64,000 nt of DNA from Bimastos eiseni (lineage: Eukaryota; Annelida; Clitellata; Crassiclitellata; Lumbricidae): NCBI GenBank assembly GCA_959347315.1, contig OY365810.1:21667835-21731834 (forward strand), written 5' to 3'. The notes under the pieces are model-generated. The model worked only from the letters and a program-made list of their open reading frames with translations, was not told the origin of the DNA and ran no database searches. Shown here piece by piece: positions 21,633-33,478 of this stretch. How positions within the stretch are numbered: position 1 is the first letter of the stretch; every line of letters starts with the position of its first letter. Made by a program: the position numbers and the translations under genes.

Positions 21633-24600
21633 TGTTGAAGAATCCTTACATTTTTTTATTTTCTAACTGACTAGGTAGAGCACCCAATGCAGAATGCTCC
21701 TTTTTCGAGATTTGGGTTTGGCACCACCGTGAAGGGAGACAGCGGTGTTAAGATAATAACCATATCCATGACCAATCACTTTTATTAAATCAAATTAATA
21801 GACAAACGATTACAGTTAAGTTTCATGGAATGTTTTCTGATAACAACAGTGATGAAATTAAAACAGTAAGATTGCTAATTGGAGTCTTCTAGCACGATAA
21901 GAAAATATTATATTTGTGTATGGTTTCCTAAAATTAAACCTCTTTGACAGGCATTGACTCTTGTTCTATGTTAGCCGGTATACGGTTTGTCAGCCTTCCC
22001 ATTTTACGAAGAAATATATATGATCGTTGTTTTGTTAACACATAATTGTTTCATATAATTATTATACTATTGCCACATAGGAGAAATGTTAAGAGTTAAA
22101 GAAATTTTAAGGCATTATTAATCATTTCAATATGCTGTTAATACTGATCATGATCATAATAATAGAAATATTTAGAATGACAACAATAAAATTAGGATTA
22201 TCACTGTTAATGACAAGAATGGAAAAATACATTAAACACAGCAATCTATATTGAAATAATAACTACTAGAAGTCGTATTAATTTACAACCTATGTGTACT
22301 GAATCGCTTGCTATCCATATTATTATTATTATTATTTGTAGGGGGCGTATCATTATAATTATTGTAACATTACAAATCCTATAAAAATTGCATAATAGGA
22401 CTACATACTACCTCGATGATCAATTACATAGACTATAACCTTGCTATTGTTAATTATTAATTAATGCCTATCAACAGCATAGTAACGTAAGTTCCCTATG
22501 GTTGCAGTTGCCTTTTGGATATGCATTTTAATCGTAATATAATTTACCTAGATGAAGTGACAACACGATTTGTAATAAATTTTTATTTTCCAATCTTATG
22601 GGAACAAGATATAATTAACATAATAGTTACATTATAACGCGTTGTTTTCAATTGTGTTCAGAACAGCAACATTACAGTTAATGTTATTACTGTGTTTGAA
22701 GCCGATGGAAAAATATAAGTGAAAGGAAAAAATGTCATTAAGAAACGCATCAACACTTTAGCACTTGCAAAAACCGTTACGAAGACTAACATTTCACAAA
22801 AAGTTATGTATTGTACACTTATCAAAAATACGCGCTGAGTTGCATGCACAAAATAATAACCAGATTCTAAAATTTACTTTTATATGTAGGACAATGATTT
22901 CAATAAATTGCAGATTATCCGTTCAAAGCACCAACAGTTGCGCAATACTTTGAGTAATATTTTTCGCCATACAAATGTGGAAATTTAAGCATGCTTTAAA
23001 AATTAAATAAGATATCACAGAATGTTGAAGAATCCTTACATTTTTTTATTTTCTAACTGACTAGGTAGAGCACCCAATGCAGAATGCTCCTTTTTCGAGA
23101 TTTGGGTTTGGCACCACCGTGAAGGGAGACAGCGGTGTTAAGATAATAACCATATCCATGACCAATCACTTTTATTAAATCAAATTAATAGACAAACGAT
23201 TACAGTTAAGTTTCATGGAATGTTTTCTGATAACAACAGTGATGAAATTAAAACAGTAAGATTGCTAATTGGAGTCTTCTAGCACGATAAGAAAATATTA
23301 TATTTGTGTATGGTTTCCTAAAATTAAACCTCTTTGACAGGCATTGACTCTTGTTCTATGTTAGCCGGTATACGGTTTGTCAGCCTTCCCATTTTACGAA
23401 GAAATATATATGATCGTTGTTTTGTTAACACATAATTGTTTCATATAATTATCATACTATTGCCACATAGGAGAAATGTTAAGAGTTAAAGAAATTTTAA
23501 GGCATTATTAATCATTTCAATATGCTGTTAATACTGATCATGATCATAATAATAGAAATATTTAGAATGACAACAATAAAATTAGGATTATCACTGTTAA
23601 TGACAAGAATGGAAAAATACATTAAATACAGCAATCTATATTGAAATAATAACTACTAGAAGTCGTATTAATTTACAACCTATGTGTACTGCTATCCATA
23701 TTATTATTATTATTATTTGTATGGGGCGTATCATTATAATTATTGTAACATTACAAATCCTATAAAAATTGCATAATAGGACTACATACTACCTCGATGA
23801 TCAATTACATAGACTATAACCTTGCTATTGTTAATTATTAATTAATGCCTATCAACAGCATAGTAACGTAAGTTCCTTATTGTTGCAGTTGCCTTTTGGA
23901 TATGCATTTTAATCGTAATATAATTTACCTAGATGAAGTGACAACACGATTTGTAATAAATTTTTATTTTCCAATCTTATGGGAACAAGATATAATTAAC
24001 ATAATCGTTACATTATAACGCGTTGTTTTCAATTGTGTTCAGAACAGCAACATTACAGTTAATGTTATTACTGTGTTTGAAGCCGATGGAAAAATATAAG
24101 TGAAAGAAAAAAATGTCATTAAGAAACGCATCAACACTTTAGCACTTGCAAAAACCGTTACGAAGACTAACATTTCACAAAAAGTTATGTATTGTACACT
24201 TATCAAAAATACGCGCTGAGTTGCATGCACAAAATAATAACCAGATTCTTAAATTTACTTTTATATGTAGGACAATGATTTCAATAAATTGCAGATTATC
24301 CGTTCAAAGCACCAACAGTTGCGCAATACTTTGAGTAATATTTTTCGCCATACAAATGTGGAAATTTAAGCATGCTTTAAAAATTAAATAAGATATCACA
24401 GAATGTTGAAGAATCCTTACATTTTTTTATTTTCTAACTGACTAGGTAGAGCACCCAATGCAGAATGCTCCTTTTTCGAGATTTGGGTTTGGCACCACCG
24501 TGAAGGGAGACAGCGGTGTTAAGATAATAACCATATCCATGACCAATCACTTTTATTAAATCAAATTAATAGACAAACGATTACAGTTAAGTTTCATGGA

Positions 24601-27166
24601 ATGTTTTCTGATAACAACAGTGATGAAATTAAAACAGTAAGATTGCTAATTGGAGTCTTCTAGCACGATAAGAAAATATTATATTTGTGTATGGTTTCCT
24701 AAAATTAAACCTCTTTGACAGGCATTGACTCTTGTTCTATGTTAGCCGGTATACGGTTTGTCAGCCTTCCCATTTTACGAAGAAATATATATGATCGTTG
24801 TTTTGTTAACACATAATTGTTTCATATAATTATCATACTATTGCCACATAGGAGAAATGTTAAGAGTTAAAGAAATTTTAAGGCATTATTAATCATTTCA
24901 GTATGCTGTTAATACTGATCATGATCATAATAATAGAAATATTTAGAATGACAACAATAAAATTAGGATTATCACTGTTAATGACAAGAATGGAAAAATA
25001 CATTAAATACAGCAATCTATATTGAAATAATAACTACTAGAAGTCGTATTAATTTACAACCTATGTGTACTGCTATCCATATTATTATTATTATTATTTG
25101 TATGGGGCGTATCATTATAATTATTGTAACATTACAAATCCTATAAAAATTGCATAATAGGACTACATACTACCTCGATGATCAATTACATAGACTATAA
25201 CCTTGCTATTGTTAATTATTAATTAATGCCTATCAACAGCATAGTAACGTAAGTTCCTTATTGTTGCAGTTGCCTTTTGGATATGCATTTTAATCGTAAT
25301 ATAATTTACCTAGATGAAGTGACAACACGATTTGTAATAAATTTTTATTTTCCAATCTTATGGGAACAACATATAATTAACATAATCGTTACATTATAAC
25401 GCGTTGTTTTCAATTGTGTTCAGAACAGCAACATTACAGTTAATGTTATTACTGTGTTTGAAGCCGATGGAAAAATATAAGTGAAAGGAAAAAATGTCAT
25501 TAAGAAACGCATCAACACTTTAGCACTTGCAAAAACCGTTACGAAGACTAACATTTCACAAAAAGTTATGTATTGTACACTTATCAAAAATACGCGCTGA
25601 GTTGCATGCACAAAATAATAACCAGATTCTTAAATTTACTTTTATATGTAGGACAATGATTTCAATAAATTGCAGATTATCCGTTCAAAGCACCAACAGT
25701 TGCGCAATACTTTGAGTAATATTTTTCGCCATACAAATGTGGAAATTTAAGCATGCTTTAAAAATTAAATAAGATATCACAGAATGTTGAAGAATCCTTA
25801 CATTTTTTTATTTTCTAACTGACTAGGTAGAGCACCCAATGCAGAATGCTCCTTTTTCGAGATTTGGGTTTGGCACCACCGTGAAGGGAGACAGCGGTGT
25901 TAAGATAATAACCATATCCATGACCAATCACTTTTATTAAATCAAATTAATAGACAAACGATTACAGTTAAGTTTCATGGAATGTTTTCTGATAACAACA
26001 GTGATGAAATTAAAACAGTAAGATTGCTAATTGGAGTCTTCTAGCACGATAAGAAAATATTATATTTGTGTATGGTTTCCTAAAATTAAACCTCTTTGAC
26101 AGGCATTGACTCTTGTTCTATGTTAGCCGGTATACGGTTTGTCAGCCTTCCCATTTTACGAAGAAATATATATGATCGTTGTTTTGTTAACACATAATTG
26201 TTTCATATAATTATTATACTATTGCCACATAGGAGAAATGTTAAGAGTTAAAGAAATTTTAAGGCATTATTAATCATTTCAATATGCTGTTAATACTGAT
26301 CATGATCATAATAATAGAAATATTTAGAATGACAACAATAAAATTAGGATTATCACTGTTAATGACAAGAATGGAAAAATACATTAAATACAGCAATCTA
26401 TATTGAAATAATAACTACTAGAAGTCGTATTAATTTACAACCTATGTGTACTGCTATCCATATTATTATTATTATTATTTGTATGGGGCGTATCATTATA
26501 ATTATTGTAACATTACAAATCCTATAAAAATTGCATAATAGGACTACATACTTCCTCGATGATCAATTACATAGACTATAACCTTGCTATTGTTAATTAT
26601 TAATTATTGCCTATCAACAGCATAGTAACGTAAGTTCCCTATTGTTGCAGTTGCCTTTTGGATATGCATTTTTAATCGTAATATAATTTACCTAGATGAA
26701 GTGACAACACGATTTGTAATAAATTTTTATTTTCCAATCTTATGGGAACAACATATAATTAACATAATCGTTACATTATAACGCGTTGTTTTCAATTGTG
26801 TTCAGAACAGCAACATTACAGTTAATGTTATTACTGTGTTTGAAGCCGATGGAAAAATATAAGTGAAAGGAAAAAATGTCATTAAGAAACGCATCAACAC
26901 TTTAGCACTTGCAAAAACCGTTACGAAGACTAACATTTCACAAAAAGTTATGTATTGTACACTTATCAAAAATACGCGCTGAGTTGCATGCACAAAATAA
27001 TAACCAGATTCTTAAATTTACTTTTATATGTAGGACAATGATTTCAATAAATTGCAGATTATCCGTTCAAAGCACCAACAGTTGCGCAATACTTTCAGTA
27101 ATATTTTTCGCCATACAAATGTGGAAATTTAAGCATGCTTAAAAAATTAAAAAGGATATCACAGAA
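21633..27166. repeat. Four tandem copies of a ~1.38-kb 3'-flank segment (unit 5)
   Basis: Copies are 21633-23022 (1,390 bp), 23023-24403 (1,381), 24404-25784 (1,381) and 25785-27166 (1,382). At each internal junction GATATCACAGAA runs directly into TGTTGAAGAATCC, which in single-copy units lie 1.38 kb apart. I see no microhomology at the join. The first copy is longer because of a 9-bp GAATCGCTT insertion near 22301. No protein gene is apparent. The repeated DNA is the sequence immediately 3' of the homeobox gene, including its candidate polyadenylation signal. Confidence 0.95.
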
Positions 27167-27209
27167 CCGATTCAATCGATCTCATCACAAATTCGAAATG
27201 CTTAGAAAG

Positions 27210-28010
27210 CTAAGAACGCAATAACTTCCTCTCCTTCCGCCGCCTGTCCACGAACCATTTCCAAACTTGTTTCGATGTAAGACCCAATTTTTGAGCTAAA
27301 TGGTCACAGCAGATGCGATCTGGGAACGTATTGCCGTGAGAGAAAGCTCCTTCCAATACTTCAATTGCCTTCTTCGTCTTGCGTGGTCGTCTGTTCGTCT
27401 GAATGGGTTGGGAATCTTCTAACTTTGGGTTCGTTGTTGTTAATGGTACATCGGAGGCTTGCTTAGAGTGAGCTCCGTTGAACTCAGAAGACAGCGAATC
27501 CGGTACATAAAGCACACGAGCACAATCAGGTAAAATCGATCCATGACAATCAGCATACACAGAATTGCTGTCATAAGAAGTGTTTGAAGTGTAGTTTAGG
27601 TAGTTGGTAGGATAGTGAAGTTGAGTATTGTTGGAAATGTCAGCTTTGTAAGACAAGTAACTAGGATGGTCAGAAGGTTTATATAGAATGTGAGAAGAGT
27701 AGAGCTCAGAAGATCTAGATATCTTACTCACATTACCAAGATATTGATGTTCGTAGCTACATGAAGGAAGATGTGTAAGGTTATGCGAACCGTGTAAAGG
27801 CAGACCATATGAGTTTGAGATTTCAGAAGACCCAGATTCACGAGTGAAGCAACAAGATGAGAGGTTAGCCGATCTGTAGACCGTCTTGTAATCAGAAGAA
27901 GAGAGTAGGTTTGAGTTAGAAGTCAGAGTATAGGCGTTTAGTCTGTGCAGTTGAGATTCACCCAAAGAGGCAGAAAGTGACAAGTTAGAGCTACACTGAA
28001 GGTGAAACAT
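27210..28010 (-). CDS. Divergent homeodomain protein, copy 5 (E241K)
   Basis: Intact 266-residue copy with one substitution, Glu241 to Lys. By my alignment this is homeodomain position 37, at the end of helix 2, so it adds positive charge near the helix 2-3 turn. It lies next to the four-copy expansion of the ~1.38-kb 3'-flank segment (21633-27166). The leader intron is at 28020-28069 and the TATA element at 28262-28269. Whether the change affects function cannot be judged from sequence. Confidence 0.86.
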   Translation of the reverse strand: MFHLQCSSNLSLSASLGESQLHRLNAYTLTSNSNLLSSSDYKTVYRSANLSSCCFTRESGSSEISNSYGLPLHGSHNLTHLPSCSYEHQYLGNVSKISRSSELYSSHILYKPSDHPSYLSYKADISNNTQLHYPTNYLNYTSNTSYDSNSVYADCHGSILPDCARVLYVPDSLSSEFNGAHSKQASDVPLTTTNPKLEDSQPIQTNRRPRKTKKAIEVLEGAFSHGNTFPDRICCDHLAQKLGLTSKQVWKWFVDRRRKERKLLRS

Positions 28011-28237
28011 TGTGTAATTCTAAAAGAAGACAAAAATTATTTATCGAATCAGACAAAACCAATTCTTACCGTGAGATTGCGCGATCGTAGATTGAGTTTA
28101 CTGCAATGTTAGACGCTCTTGGTGAGTGACGGCTGACAGATGACGCTATTAGTTCTTATCTGAACTTGCAATAATCACCGGCTGCCTAGAAACAACGATA
28201 AATCTAACTTGTCTGTTCTAACGAAAATGGTATAATG

Positions 28238-28567
28238 TAAGCGTTCATTCCCCGTTGTATCTTTATATAAGGACGCACGGAGTCATTCAGACGTTTGGAG
28301 TCACTCAGCGATCAGAGAGATGAAAGAAAGGTAATCACTTTGATTGAATTTTCTTAAGCCGCGATCGAGTAAACGAACTTTGATTTATAAGCGGGACTTT
28401 GTTAATCTCTTTCTGGCTGCCGCTTTCGCGTGGATATGTTTGCTCAGGAACAATCATCGAAGAAATGTTGCGTTACACTAAAGGCTGTCGGTGTAGTATC
28501 TTATCTTCAAAGAACTTCGCATCTTTTCTTTTGAGGTTCCAGTAGGTGAGCATCTTCGTTCTTTGAA
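28238..28567 (-). promoter_or_regulatory. Homeobox gene promoter, unit 5
   Basis: The TATA element is at 28262-28269 and the four TCF/LEF-type words are retained. The promoter is unaffected by the large expansion on the 3' side of the gene. Confidence 0.58.
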
Positions 28568-31500
28568 GGCAACACGCGCTAAACAATTGACTTCAAACAA
28601 CATTTTGCCGACGCCCTTTTATGTAGGCCTATTTGTTGATCTCTCATTGTCTTTCTGAAGAACCGGACGAAGCTTATGGACTCTTATGCAAATAATGTAG
28701 ACGGAAGCGGTGAATAACGGCGGTGCATGAAACCAAGATCGTGTCGACATTGCTTATCCACCGCCGTTACGCATGGTTTCTCGCGCCGGACAGTCAGTCG
28801 GTCACTGAAAGAACTTCAGCAGATGATGCAGGACATTGACGGAGCCACAAGCCACAAGATCAGCGATGACAAGTGTTACAATGTTCAATGGTATCGACCT
28901 TCAGGGATTTGAGCGTCAATTTGTCAGTCTACTAATTCATGCCTTACATCGAATACCCGTGTCGATGAGTGCATCCTTTGAGTGCACTATCGTGCACCAT
29001 GGAAGTCAACCCCTACACAAACCCACACCTACGTACCCACATAATTTTATAGATGGAAGGACTGTGACGCGGTGGTGTTGCAGATATGTTAGGTAGATAC
29101 TTCGGTAGGTAGGCATGAAAATGCAAATCCTACAAGTCGACGCGACACACGATGTGCCAGGTAGCCAATGAAATTTTTCTATATTAGTTTTATGACACAT
29201 TCAGACTAAAGTCAATCATTTGGTGACCTATATGATGTACATTTAATGACACATGGAGCAAATTGGCTAATGATGGACCGAGTTATGATGGCTTCACCCA
29301 TTCTAGCATTTATTCGTAAACTTAGCATAACACGATGTTTCAAACACGTGCGTATATTATATGTAGCGAAACCCTGGAGGCCAAAATCAATGCCACACGA
29401 GCGATGACGAATTGTCTGTTGTTCATATGTGACAACTTGTTAGTTACACAGTGCGCAGCTTTGATCCTGATTCCGAAGCGCGTCAGGCTAAAAAAGACTG
29501 ATAAATTTGTCAGAGTCTTATTGCTACCCATTTGGTCTGCTCGCAGCTACTGTTAGTGCATTGAAGCTATGGGTTGGTATATTTGTCAAGAGTGTAGGCC
29601 TAAGCTATTTCGCTCTTTGAAGTTAACACGCTCGCCGAAAAAGAAACTTGAACGAGTTTAAATCAAATGGCCGTTGTTGTACTTAACTAAATTCAAGGCT
29701 ACCGGTCAGATGTGAAAGAAAGTCATACATTATGTCGATTTTTTTGCGACACCGTTCCATATCGACGATGATTTGCTGTCGCCCTCCTTCTTTCTCCAGG
29801 CTTGGGACTGGCACTGTCAAAGTCCAAACAGTGGCAGGGTTACATCATGCATTAGAGCATAATAGAGGAGCGGACAAAGTCACTGCGACGACTTCCGGCG
29901 AACTTGAAAATCAATAGGGCCTCGAACCTGATTTATTTATATAGCATTAACTCAAGAAGTATCGAAGTCTTTGGTTTCTTAATAATTCTATGATCATAAA
30001 ATACCACGAATAGTTTAATAACAAAACAGCTGTGTCAGTTGAAAAATGCGAAATAGGCCTTAAATGAATTAATCAACGACAGCGTTCGTGCCCCAATCCA
30101 TATTCCGAGTTACACAAAAGAGATCTGCTAAAAGCTTTAATTAGCCTTTTCCTGATATGTAGGCCCATACGGTTCCCGCTAAATTCAAAACTTACAACCA
30201 AACGGTAGGCATGCTTTTAAATGCTCACGAACGTTAACCAATTACAAACAAAATCAAAACCTGACAACTGCAAATCCGTGTTCATGATGTTATTGACTGG
30301 CTAAAAATGCGCTACATAAAAATCCAGATATACAAATCTGATTTCTATGCATAATACATAGGCCTGTATACATAGATAGGCCTACAACTCAGCAAGGTAA
30401 CATCGTAGAAATATTACGTAAACGTGGGTCAGAACCCTCAGGTCAATCGCAGCATGACCTCAGGAATATTTTGTGTTTTGCCACAATATAAATCCATGTC
30501 GACAGAGAAAGAAGAATTCTTTTATTAATTAAATCTTAAATGTCTGGATGGATACAGTTTTTGGATAGATGGACAGTTGAATGGATGCATTGATTTATCG
30601 GTCGTGGTCGATGGATAGGCAAATCGATGGATGGACAGTTGGAAAACATGCAGACAGACAAGCAAACGGATAAAACAATAGATGTTCATGTCCATTGTTG
30701 AAGAATCCTTACATTTTTTTATTTTCTAACTGACTAGGTAGAGCACCCAATGCAGAATGCTCCTTTTTCGAGATTTGGGTTTGGCACCACCGTGAAGGGA
30801 GACAGCGGTGTTAAGATAATAACCATATCCATGACCAATCACTTTTATTAAATCAAATTAATAGACAAACGATTACAGTTAAGTTTCATGGAATGTTTTC
30901 TGATAACAACAGTGATGAAATTAAAACAGTAAGATTGCTAATTGGAGTCTTCTAGCACGATAAGAAAATATTATATTTGTGTATGGTTTCCTAAAATTAA
31001 ACCTCTTTGACAGGCATTGACTCTTGTTCTATGTTAGCCGGTATACGGTTTGTCAGCCTTCCCATTTTACGAAGAAATATATATGATCGTTGTTTTGTTA
31101 ACACATAATTGTTTCATATAATTATTATACTATTGCCACATAGGAGAAATGTTAAGAGTTAAAGAAATTTTAAGGCATTATTAATCATTTCAATATGCTG
31201 TTAATACTGATCATGATCATAATAATAGAAATATTTAGAATGACAACAATAAAATTAGGATTATCACTGTTAATGACAAGAATGGAAAAATACATTAAAT
31301 ACAGCAATCTATATTGAAATAATAACTACTAGAAGTCGTATTAATTTACAACCTATGTGTACTGCTATCCATATTATTATTATTATTATTTGTATGGGGC
31401 GTATCATTATAATTATTGTAACATTACAAATCCTATAAAAATTGCATAATAGGACTACATACTTCCTCGATGATCAATTACATAGACTATAACCTTGCTA

Positions 31501-32120
31501 TTGTTAATTATTAATTATTGCCTATCAACAGCATAGTAACGTAAGTTCCCTATTGTTGCAGTTGCCTTTTGGATATGCATTTTTAATCGTAATATAATTT
31601 ACCTAGATGAAGTGACAACACGATTTGTAATAAATTTTTATTTTCCAATCTTATGGGAACAACATATAATTAACATAATCGTTACATTATAACGCGTTGT
31701 TTTCAATTGTGTTCAGAACAGCAACATTACAGTTAATGTTATTACTGTGTTTGAAGCCGATGGAAAAATATAAGTGAAAGGAAAAAATGTCATTAAGAAA
31801 CGCATCAACACTTTAGCACTTGCAAAAACCGTTACGAAGACTAACATTTCACAAAAAGTTATGTATTGTACACTTATCAAAAATACGCGCTGAGTTGCAT
31901 GCACAAAATAATAACCAGATTCTTAAATTTACTTTTATATGTAGGACAATGATTTCAATAAATTGCAGATTATCCGTTCAAAGCACCAACAGTTGCGCAA
32001 TACTTTCAGTAATATTTTTCGCCATACAAATGTGGAAATTTAAGCATGCTTTAAAAATTAAATAAGATATCACAGAACCGATTCAATCGATCTCATCACA
32101 AATTCGAAATGCTTAGAAAG

Positions 32121-32921
32121 CTAAGAACGCAATAACTTCCTCTCCTTCCGCCGCCTGTCCACGAACCATTTCCAAACTTGTTTCGATGTAAGACCCAATT
32201 CTTGAGCTAAATGGTCACAGCAGATGCGATCTGGGAACGTATTGCCGTGAGAGAAAGCTCCTTCCAATACTTCAATTGCCTTCTTCGTCTTGCGTGGTCG
32301 TCTGTTCGTCTGAATGGGTTGGGAATCTTCTAACTTTGGGTTCGTTGTTGTTAATGGTACATCGGAGGCTTGCTTAGAGTGAGCTCCGTTGAACTCAGAA
32401 GACAGCGAATCCGGTACATAAAGCACACGAGCACAATCAGGTAAAATCGATCCATGACAATCAGCATACACAGAATTGCTGTCATAAGAAGTGTTTGAAG
32501 TGTAGTTTAGGTAGTTGGTAGGATAGTGAAGTTGAGTATTGTTGGAAATGTCAGCTTTGTAAGACAAGTAACTAGGATGGTCAGAAGGTTTATATAGAAT
32601 GTGAGAAGAGTAGAGCTCAGAAGATCTAGATATCTTACTCACATTACCAAGATATTGATGTTCGTAGCTACATGAAGGAAGATGTGTAAGGTTATGCGAA
32701 CCGTGTAAAGGCAGACCATATGAGTTTGAGATTTCAGAAGACCCAGATTCACGAGTGAAGCAACAAGATGAGAGGTTAGCCGATCTGTAGACCGTCTTGT
32801 AATCAGAAGAAGAGAGTAGGTTTGAGTTAGAAGTCAGAGTATAGGCGTTTAGTCTGTGCAGTTGAGATTCACCCAAAGAGGCAGAAAGTGACAAGTTAGA
32901 GCTACACTGAAGGTGAAACAT
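32121..32921 (-). CDS. Divergent homeodomain protein, copy 6
   Basis: Intact 266-residue copy with a protein identical to copies 1-4. It shares with copy 5 and all later copies a synonymous change in the Leu244 codon, so at DNA level it is intermediate between the left and right array lineages. The leader intron is at 32931-32980 and the TATA element at 33173-33180. Confidence 0.87.
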   Translation of the reverse strand: MFHLQCSSNLSLSASLGESQLHRLNAYTLTSNSNLLSSSDYKTVYRSANLSSCCFTRESGSSEISNSYGLPLHGSHNLTHLPSCSYEHQYLGNVSKISRSSELYSSHILYKPSDHPSYLSYKADISNNTQLHYPTNYLNYTSNTSYDSNSVYADCHGSILPDCARVLYVPDSLSSEFNGAHSKQASDVPLTTTNPKLEDSQPIQTNRRPRKTKKAIEVLEGAFSHGNTFPDRICCDHLAQELGLTSKQVWKWFVDRRRKERKLLRS

Positions 32922-33148
32922 TGTGTAATTCTAAAAGAAGACAAAAATTATTTATCGAATCAGACAAAACCAATTCTTACCGTGAGATTGCGCGATCGTA
33001 GATTGAGTTTACTGCAATGTTAGACGCTCTTGGTGAGTGACGGCTGACAGATGACGCTATTAGTTCTTATCTGAACTTGCAATAATCACCGGCTGCCTAG
33101 AAACAACGATAAATCTAACTTGTCTGTTCTAACGAAAATGGTATAATG

Positions 33149-33478
33149 TAAGCGTTCATTCCCCGTTGTATCTTTATATAAGGACGCACGGAGTCATTCA
33201 GACGTTTGGAGTCACTCAGCGATCAGAGAGATGAAAGAAAGGTAATCACTTTGATTGAATTTTCTTAAGCCGCGATCGAGTAAACGAACTTTGATTTATA
33301 AGCGGGACTTTGTTAATCTCTTTCTGGCTGCCGCTTTCGCGTGGATATGTTTGCTCAGGAACAATCATCGAAGAAATGTTGCGTTACACTAAAGGCTGTC
33401 GGTGTAGTATCTTATCTTCAAAGAACTTCGCATCTTTTCTTTTGAGGTTCCAGTAGGTGAGCATCTTCGTTCTTTGAA
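33149..33478 (-). promoter_or_regulatory. Homeobox gene promoter, unit 6
   Basis: The TATA element is at 33173-33180 and the four TCF/LEF-type words are retained. Confidence 0.58.

Larger units (their letters stand above)
19678..28750. repeat. Tandem array unit 5 (9,073 bp, internally expanded)
   Basis: A unit enlarged by about 4.15 kb because the 3'-flank segment is present four times (21633-27166). The rest is a normal unit: noncoding spacer at 19678-21632, gene at 27210-28010, promoter after it. It carries TTACACGTTC instead of TTACAATGTTC near 19804, a 1-bp loss that changes the frame of the plus-strand ORF there. Confidence 0.96.

Noticed and set aside
21633..27166. CRISPR array or transposon insertion as the cause of the expanded units
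   Set aside because: The repeats are long direct tandem copies of local flank DNA, without spacers, terminal inverted repeats, target-site duplications or a transposase or reverse-transcriptase frame.
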